Shown here: positions 53,850-58,888 of the stretch, one piece after another
Position numbering within the stretch: the first letter of the stretch is position 1
How the letters are laid out: each line of letters starts with the position of its first letter
NCBI GenBank assembly: GCA_016871595.1
Contig: VHCY01000004.1
Coordinates: forward strand, 1 to 58,888
Direction: 5' to 3'
Source: Verrucomicrobiota bacterium
GTDB lineage: Bacteria; Verrucomicrobiota; Verrucomicrobiia; Opitutales; Opitutaceae
Length of the DNA stretch: 58,888 nt
The notes under the pieces: model-generated
The model's database searches: none
Seen by the model: the letters and a program-made list of their open reading frames with translations, nothing else
What the model was told of the DNA's origin: nothing
Program-made: the position numbers and the translations under genes

Positions 53850-55370
53850 ATGTCCGCCCCCCGCCGCCCCGTCGTCCCGGTTTCGATTGAGACCGAGGCC
53901 GTCCTGCCCGCGCATCCGCAGCTCCTCGGCCATCCGCGGCCGCTGTACACCCTGTTCTTCGCGGAGCTCTGGGAACGGTTCTCCTATTACGGGATGCGGG
54001 CGCTGCTCACCTTGTATATGGTGGCGCCGGCGGCCGCGGGCGGCTTGGGCCTGCCGATCGGGCAGGCGACCCTGATCTACGGCACCTACACGATGTCCGT
54101 GTATATGCTCTCCATTCCCGGCGGGACGCTGGCGGACGGCATCCTCGGGTCGCGGTTGGCGGTGCTGCTGGGGGGCATCATTATCGCAGCGGGGCACTTC
54201 TCGATGGCGGTACCCGGGGAGGCGACGTTCTACTTGGGTCTGGCCCTGATCGTGATCGGGACGGGGCTCTTGAAGCCAAACATCAGCGCGATGGTCGGCC
54301 AGCTGTACGCGCCGGGGGATGCGCGGCGCGACGCGGGGTTCTCGATCTTCTATATGGGCATCAATGCCGGGGCGTTCATCGCGCCGCTGGTGACGGGCTT
54401 CCTGGCGCAACACAGCGCGTTCAAGGCGGTCCTGACCAGCTGGGGCTTTGATCCGGCGCATTCCTGGCATTGGGGCTTCGGCGCCGCGGGCGTCGGGATG
54501 CTGCTAGGCCTGCTGGTGTTTGTCTTCTTCGGCCAGGGCCTGCGCGAGGTGGGTCCGCCCCCGCCGCGGCGCGCCGGGGCGTGGCGGCAGCCGGTGTTCA
54601 CCCTGTTGGGCACGCTGGGCCTGTGGGGATTGGTCAAGCTGTCGGACGCGCCGGGCTTCGAGTGGCTGCGGGCGCTGTTCCTGTTGGTGCCGATCGGGCT
54701 CATGATCTGGTTCGGCCGTTCGCCGCACCGGGAGACGCGGCAGCTAGGGGCGATCTTCTACTTCTTCATCGGAGCGTTCATCTTCTGGGCCTTGTTCGAG
54801 CAGGCGGGCACCTCGCTGACCCTGTTCGCGGAGCGCCACACCGCGACCCACGTGGGCGGGCTCGAGGTGCCATCCTCGTGGTACCAATCGGCCAACCCGA
54901 TCTTCGTCATCGCCCTGGCGCCACTCTTCGCGCTGCTCTGGACGCGCCTGGGCGACCGGCAACCCTCGAGCCCGATGAAGTTCACGTTGGGTCTGGTTTG
55001 TCTGGCGCTGGCGTTCGGCCTGATGGTGCCGGCGGCGCAGCTGGCAATGCAGGGGCGAGTGAGCCCCCTATGGCTGCTCGGCCTGTATTTCCTGCAGACC
55101 ATCGGGGAAATGCTGCTGAGCCCGGTCGGGTTGAGCACGTTCACCAAGATCGCGCCGCGGCACCTGGTGGGTGCAATGCTGGGCATCTGGTTCCTCGGGG
55201 CCGCGTTCGGCAACAAGTTCGCCGGCGTGCTGGCGGCGCAGTTCGGCGAGGGCGAGGCCGGGCAGCTGGACCGCTTCTTCGGGCAACAGGCGCTCGCGGT
55301 CCTCGCGGCCGCGGGGGTATTTCTTGCGCTTGTCCCGTGGGTCCGCCGCCGGATGGGCGGGGTCCGCTGA
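53850..55370 (+). CDS. Proton-dependent oligopeptide transporter (POT/PTR2 family)
   Basis: A 506-residue transporter with about 12-14 transmembrane segments that takes up di- and tripeptides with protons. The first helix has the ExxERFxYYG motif (ELWERFSYYGMRALLTLYM), followed by ADGILGSRLAVLLGG, GLLKPNISAMVGQLY, the FSIFYMGINAGAFIAPLV block and the helix with ALFEQAGTSL. It may take up tripeptides released by the TPP II-like protease, though the two are not adjacent. The ATG at 53850 is chosen over GTG at 53826. Confidence 0.93.
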   Translation: MSAPRRPVVPVSIETEAVLPAHPQLLGHPRPLYTLFFAELWERFSYYGMRALLTLYMVAPAAAGGLGLPIGQATLIYGTYTMSVYMLSIPGGTLADGILGSRLAVLLGGIIIAAGHFSMAVPGEATFYLGLALIVIGTGLLKPNISAMVGQLYAPGDARRDAGFSIFYMGINAGAFIAPLVTGFLAQHSAFKAVLTSWGFDPAHSWHWGFGAAGVGMLLGLLVFVFFGQGLREVGPPPPRRAGAWRQPVFTLLGTLGLWGLVKLSDAPGFEWLRALFLLVPIGLMIWFGRSPHRETRQLGAIFYFFIGAFIFWALFEQAGTSLTLFAERHTATHVGGLEVPSSWYQSANPIFVIALAPLFALLWTRLGDRQPSSPMKFTLGLVCLALAFGLMVPAAQLAMQGRVSPLWLLGLYFLQTIGEMLLSPVGLSTFTKIAPRHLVGAMLGIWFLGAAFGNKFAGVLAAQFGEGEAGQLDRFFGQQALAVLAAAGVFLALVPWVRRRMGGVR

Positions 55371-55389
55371 AGCCCCCTGCCCCGCCGCG

Positions 55390-56007
55390 ATGACCCTGCG
55401 CTCCTGGTTCGCCACCCCGATCTATGCCGCCCCGCTGCAGCCCCGCGGCGGGGAGCGGTTGCGTGCCGATCTGGAGGACGAGTGCCGCCGGCTGCGGGAC
55501 TTTGATGCCGCGGGCCGGCGCTGGTCCGCGCGGCATTATCCAGGCGGCTACACCAGCTACGCCTCGATGAACGAGCTGCACCGCTTCTCGAGCACGTTCG
55601 CGACCCTGGAGCGACGCCTGCGGCCGCACGTCCGCCGCTTTGCCCGGGAGCTGGCCTTCGATCTGGGCGGCCGCCAGCTCCGACTCACCGATCTGTGGGT
55701 CAACATCATGCCGCCGACGGCGGCCCATTCGCTGCACCTGCACCCGCTGTCGTGCATCAGCGGGACGTATTATGTGGCGACGCCGTCGGGCTGCCCGGGG
55801 CTCAAGTTCGAGGACCCGCGGCTGGACCGGTTTATGGCGGCGCCGCCACGAAAGGCGTCCGCCCCCGCGGCGCGGCGCACGCACGTGACTTATCCGGCGA
55901 CGGCGGGCTCGGTGATCCTGTTCGAGAGCTGGCTGCGCCACGAGGTGGTGACGAACCGGGTCGACGCCGAGCGGATCAGCATCAGCTTCAACTTCAACTG
56001 GGCGTAG
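55390..56007 (+). CDS. TIGR02466-like 2OG-Fe(II) oxygenase family protein
   Basis: A 205-residue soluble protein. The block LRLTDLWVNIMPPTAAHSLHLHPLSCISGTYYVATPSG and the later GSVILFESWLRHEV, ending ISISFNFNW, match TIGR02466-type proteins, which are predicted to have the double-stranded beta-helix of 2-oxoglutarate-dependent dioxygenases. The histidine pair HLHP and a late histidine (RHEV) could be iron ligands. The reaction is unknown. It starts 19 bases after the transporter gene. Confidence 0.75.
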   Translation: MTLRSWFATPIYAAPLQPRGGERLRADLEDECRRLRDFDAAGRRWSARHYPGGYTSYASMNELHRFSSTFATLERRLRPHVRRFARELAFDLGGRQLRLTDLWVNIMPPTAAHSLHLHPLSCISGTYYVATPSGCPGLKFEDPRLDRFMAAPPRKASAPAARRTHVTYPATAGSVILFESWLRHEVVTNRVDAERISISFNFNWA

Positions 56008-56146
56008 GTGGGTACTAGGGCCGGCGCACCGCCGGAGCGCTTCGCAATCGGTGTCCCGTTGGTTGCGTGCAGGCTTATCCTCCTTGGGGGCCGGGAATCC
56101 CGGCAACGTCGGCAAGCTCCCGACCGGCGTTTCGTTCCCCTCCTCT

Positions 56147-56167
56147 GGGGCAAAATGCCCCGGCTAC
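56147..56167. repeat. Intergenic palindromic repeat, copy 1
   Basis: GGGGCAAAATGCCCC followed by GGCTAC. The core is a hairpin (GGGGCA/TGCCCC). A 21-base copy with one difference (A to G) is at 58693-58713; both lie in gaps. Confidence 0.7.
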
Positions 56168-56182
56168 ATCGAATCCCGCCGG

Positions 56183-58216
56183 CTAGCGCCCGCGGCGCCG
56201 CGCGCCCCTCGCCGCCGCCGGCCGCGCCGGGCGCAGCGCCGGAGCCGCTCCCCGCGTGTGGCGCCCCGACTTGAGGGCATCAATCTGGTCCCGCAACACC
56301 GCCGCCCGTTCGAACTCCAGCCGGTTGGCCGCCTCTTGCATCTCCTCCTCCAACTCGGCGATCACCGCGGCCGCGTCGTCCACCGTCTCCGCGACCACCG
56401 GCTCCGCCTCGCGGCGCCCGGAGCCGTCCAGCACGTGGAGGCTCGCCTGCGCGGCCCGGCGCACGCTTCGCGGCGTGATCCCGTGCTCCTCGTTGAAGGC
56501 CAGCTGCTTCTCCCGCCGGTACGCCACGGCCGCCAAGGTCCGCCGGATCGAATCGGTCTGCTGGTCCGCGTAGAAGATCACCCGCCCCTTCTCGTGCCGC
56601 GCCGCTCGGCCGGCCGTCTGGATCAGCGACGTCTCGCTGCGGAGGAACCCCTCCTTGTCGGCATCCAGCACCACTACCAGCGCCACCTCGGGGAGGTCGA
56701 GGCCCTCGCGCAGGAGATTGATGCCGATTAGGACGTCGAAGTTGCCCAGTCGCAGGTTGCGCAGGATCTCGACCCGCTCGATCGCGTCGATGTCCGCGTG
56801 CAGGTACTCCACCTTGATGCCCGCCTCCCGCAGGTGGCTGGTGAGGTCCTCGGCGAGGCGCTTGGTCAGGGTGGTCACCAGCACCCGCTCCCCGGCGGCC
56901 GCGGCGGCGCGCGCCTCGGCAATCAGGTCCTCCACCTGGCCGCGCGTCGGGCGCAGGGTAATCTCCGGGTCAAGGAGGCCCGTCGGGCGGACCAATTGCT
57001 CCGCGACCACGGAGGAATGCTTCAGCTCATAGGGCCCGGGGGTGGCCGAGACGTAGACCAGCTGGCCGGAGGCGGACTCGAACTCGGCGAAGTTCTGGGG
57101 CCGGTTGTCGAGGGCCGACGGTAGGCGGAAACCGAAGTCGACCAAGGTGGTCTTCCGGGCTCGGTCGCCATTGTACATCCCGCCGATCTGGGGGAGCGTC
57201 ACGTGGCTCTCGTCGACCACCAGCAGGAAGTCGCGGGGGAAGAAATCGAGCAGGCAGAAGGGCCGTTCGCCCGGCGGCCGGCCGGTGAGGTGGCGCGAAT
57301 AGTTCTCGATGCCGTTGCAGAAGCCCATCTCCTGCAGGAGCTCGAGGTCGTACTCGGTGCGCATCCGGATGCGCTGCGCCTCCAGCAGCTTCCCGGTGCG
57401 CTCGAACTCCGCCACCCGCTCGTCCAGCTCGCGCCGGATGCCGGCGATCGCGGGCTCCAGCTTGCCGCGGCTGGTCACGTACTGGTTCGCCGGGTAAAGG
57501 TCGAACTGCTCCAGGCTCCGCCGGATCTGGCCCGTCAGGGGGTCAAACTCCTGCAGGCCCTCGATCTCGTCTCCGAAGAATTCCACCCGGAGCCCGTACT
57601 CCAGGTAGGCGGGCATAATGTCGACCACGTCACCCCGCACGCGGAAGCGGCCCGGCTTGAGCTCGAGGTCGTGGCGCTCGTAGAGGTTCTCCACCAGCCG
57701 CTCCAGGAGCCGCTGGCGCTCCAGGCCGGCGCCGCGGCGCAGCGGGATCATCAGCGAGCTGAACTCCTGGGGCGAACCGAGGCCGTAGATGCAGGAAACG
57801 CTCGCCACCACGATCACGTCGCGGCGCGAGACCAGCGAGCTCGTGGCCGCCATCCGCAGCCGCTCGATCTCCTCGTTGATCGCCGAGTCCTTCTCGATGA
57901 ACGTGTCGCTGGAGGGGATGTAGGCCTCCGGCTGGTAGTAGTCGTAGTAGCTGACGAAGTACTCGACCGCGTTGTGGGGGAAAAAGTGCTTGAACTCGGA
58001 GTAGAGCTGGGCGGCGAGGGTCTTGTTGTGGGACAGGATCAGCGCCGGCCGCTCGAGGCGGGCGATGACGTTGGCCATCGTGAAGGTCTTGCCGGAGCCG
58101 GTGACGCCGAGGAGCGTCTGGTGGCGGTTCCCCGCGCGGAGGGAGTCCACCAGCCGCTGGATGGCCTGGGGCTGGTCGCCGCGGGGCTCGTACTCGGACT
58201 GGAGTTGGAACAGCAT
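56183..58216 (-). CDS. uvrB: Excinuclease ABC subunit B
   Basis: UvrB is the damage-verifying ATPase of nucleotide excision repair. The 677-residue protein starts [19 protein letters not shown], with Walker A GVTGSGKT (residues 37-44), [10 protein letters not shown], the beta-hairpin region [21 protein letters not shown], the DESH box, helicase motifs V and VI ([18 protein letters not shown]) and the C-terminal UVR domain ([24 protein letters not shown]) with a basic tail. Length is normal. The ATG at 58216 is the conserved start. It is divergent from rpsR. Confidence 0.97.
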   Translation of the reverse strand: MLFQLQSEYEPRGDQPQAIQRLVDSLRAGNRHQTLLGVTGSGKTFTMANVIARLERPALILSHNKTLAAQLYSEFKHFFPHNAVEYFVSYYDYYQPEAYIPSSDTFIEKDSAINEEIERLRMAATSSLVSRRDVIVVASVSCIYGLGSPQEFSSLMIPLRRGAGLERQRLLERLVENLYERHDLELKPGRFRVRGDVVDIMPAYLEYGLRVEFFGDEIEGLQEFDPLTGQIRRSLEQFDLYPANQYVTSRGKLEPAIAGIRRELDERVAEFERTGKLLEAQRIRMRTEYDLELLQEMGFCNGIENYSRHLTGRPPGERPFCLLDFFPRDFLLVVDESHVTLPQIGGMYNGDRARKTTLVDFGFRLPSALDNRPQNFAEFESASGQLVYVSATPGPYELKHSSVVAEQLVRPTGLLDPEITLRPTRGQVEDLIAEARAAAAAGERVLVTTLTKRLAEDLTSHLREAGIKVEYLHADIDAIERVEILRNLRLGNFDVLIGINLLREGLDLPEVALVVVLDADKEGFLRSETSLIQTAGRAARHEKGRVIFYADQQTDSIRRTLAAVAYRREKQLAFNEEHGITPRSVRRAAQASLHVLDGSGRREAEPVVAETVDDAAAVIAELEEEMQEAANRLEFERAAVLRDQIDALKSGRHTRGAAPALRPARPAAARGARRRGR

Positions 58217-58317
58217 CGCCGGGCGGTCAATCAGGCCGGTTCCGGGTGGGAGGCAAGCGGGTGAATTGCGGGTTGACAGGTCGGGGCCCGGGTTCAGGGT
58301 CTCCCTTCCTCCTTTCA

Positions 58318-58512
58318 ATGAGCACCACCGAGCAGAAGCAGCAGACTCCCACCCCGGCCGAGATCCCCTTCACCCAGCCGCAGGCGATGGTCCGTTACGT
58401 CACCGACACGGGCAAGATCCTGCCCCGCAAGTACACCGGCCTGTGCGCCAAGCACCAGCGGGCGGTGACCAAGACGATCAAGCAGTCGCGCAACATGCTG
58501 CTGGCGCAGTAA
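58318..58512 (+). CDS. rpsR: 30S ribosomal protein S18
   Basis: A 64-residue protein with the S18 core ([31 protein letters not shown]). It is about ten residues shorter than usual at the end. The family usually lies with rpsF and rplI, but here it stands alone after uvrB in the opposite direction, so this may be the only S18 or a second copy. A strong hairpin follows 37 bases after the stop. Confidence 0.92.
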   Translation: MSTTEQKQQTPTPAEIPFTQPQAMVRYVTDTGKILPRKYTGLCAKHQRAVTKTIKQSRNMLLAQ

Positions 58513-58549
58513 GCGCCGACCCGGAGCGGGCGCGTCCCGCATCCTCCTG

Positions 58550-58581
58550 ACAAGCCGGAGCTCCCTGGGAGCCCGGCTTGT
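58550..58581 (+). terminator. Intrinsic terminator of rpsR
   Basis: ACAAGCCGG and CCGGCTTGT form a perfect 9-bp stem, extended by GCTCCC/GGGAGC inside. TGTGTTT follows, a weak T-run. It lies 37 bases after the rpsR stop. Confidence 0.75.
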
Positions 58582-58692
58582 TGTGTTTCCGGAGGGGGTG
58601 TTACGGGTTGCGCCCGCGCCGATTGCCCACCCCGCAGACGGCGGTCTGGCACGCGAAGGATCATAGCGTCCTGCCCGCGGTATTGTCGGACC

Positions 58693-58713
58693 GGGGCAAG
58701 ATGCCCCGGCTAC
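58693..58713. repeat. Intergenic palindromic repeat, copy 2
   Basis: GGGGCAAGATGCCCC followed by GGCTAC, 20 of 21 bases identical to the copy at 56147-56167. The core folds as a hairpin. Confidence 0.7.
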
Positions 58714-58775
58714 ACCAATCCGTTGCATTTTGATCCGCCTCAAGCGGAGCCATCGTCTGGTTGTAGATGACATGA

Positions 58776-58812
58776 AGCCGACAGGCTGGCGCAGGGCGCT
58801 AACCTGTCGGCT
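58776..58812. repeat. 10-bp inverted repeat upstream of the right-edge gene
   Basis: AGCCGACAGG and CCTGTCGGCT are perfect inverted copies with a 17-base spacer. It ends two bases before the ATG of the partial gene. It could be a regulator-binding hairpin or a boundary of a mobile element; nothing decides between these. Confidence 0.5.
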
Positions 58813-58814
58813 GT

Positions 58815-58888
58815 ATGCTCACAACTAACACTGACAAGCTAGAGGCTAATTCCACGACGGCCAAGGTCGGAGTGGTCAAAATCGGGCA
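58815..58888 (+). CDS. Start of an unidentified gene (runs off right edge)
   Basis: The frame from ATG 58815 is open for the 24 visible codons (MLTTNTDKLEANSTTAKVG and on). Codon use is markedly less G+C-rich (aat, aaa, cta, act) than in the neighbouring genes. It follows an inverted repeat by two bases. No family can be recognised, and the stretch may be a chance frame. Confidence 0.3.
   Translation, partial: MLTTNTDKLEANSTTAKVGVVKIG

Larger units (their letters stand above)
58582..58814. other. Gap after rpsR with repeat and inverted repeat
   Basis: No gene is supported. It contains the second copy of the intergenic palindrome at 58693-58713 and the inverted repeat at 58776-58812. The last part is less G+C-rich than the rest of the window. 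Confidence 0.5.

Noticed and set aside
58776-58888. Integron attC site or attachment site
   Set aside because: The inverted repeat lacks a proper GTTRRRY/RYYYAAC pair, and no integrase is in the window.

Overview
The window is a contiguous piece of a strongly GC-rich bacterial chromosome, most likely from the Verrucomicrobiota (class Opitutae, probably near Opitutaceae). This is inferred, not shown by a marker gene. It rests on the codon bias, an exosortase together with tiny VPE-type C-terminal sorting-signal proteins, the beta-barrel/ApbE/thioredoxin/DUF4266 gene set, and surface proteins with an Ig domain plus paired repeats. No rRNA, tRNA, CRISPR array or complete insertion sequence was recognised.

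Positions 1-17556 form one leftward ribosomal-protein superoperon. In transcription order it is rpsL-rpsG-fusA-rpsJ-rplC-rplD-rplW-rplB-rpsS-(small exported protein)-rplV-rpsC-rplP-rpmC-rpsQ-rplN-rplX-rplE-rpsN-rpsH-rplF-rplR-rpsE-rplO-secY-(adenylate-kinase-like)-map-rpsM-rpsK-rpsD, with rpsD cut by the window edge. tuf, rpmD, infA and rpmJ are missing from their usual places. The adk position holds a short protein without the ATP-binding lysine or LID domain. An unrelated exported protein sits between rplV and rpsS. S11, S5 and S17 carry low-complexity tails. Two unusually long gaps, before rplE and before rplC, can fold and may be autoregulatory leaders.

Positions 17767-27179 hold an exosortase translationally coupled to the Kdo transferase waaA, a SNF2-family helicase, fabF, a Tat-exported Gfo/Idh/MocA oxidoreductase and a NupG-like transporter. 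Positions 27338-31690 are redox and envelope genes: a cytochrome c lipoprotein fused to a second module, a DUF6580-like membrane protein, and the cluster DUF3570 barrel-ApbE-TlpA-like thioredoxin-DUF4266. The barrel contains a sequence that looks like an ApbE flavinylation site, so the cluster may build a flavin-bearing outer-membrane protein. Two surface proteins with Ig and duplicated repeat domains follow (31715-35365), one fused to a cyclophilin domain.

Positions 35545-39235 are a flotillin membrane module (long NfeD protease, short NfeD, FloA and a coiled-coil membrane protein). Then come a sugar mutarotase-like protein, a TatA-like protein, a nucleotide pyrophosphatase-like phosphodiesterase, a LysR regulator divergent from a small membrane protein, a secreted homologue of eukaryotic tripeptidyl peptidase II, a dGTPase, two 50-residue exosortase substrates, a sulfatase-fold protein without its catalytic residues, and an orphan Phd-type antitoxin. 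The right end has def, a second Gfo/Idh protein, a PduO-type adenosyltransferase, a peptide transporter, a 2OG-Fe(II) oxygenase-like protein, uvrB, a free-standing rpsR and the start of an unidentified gene.
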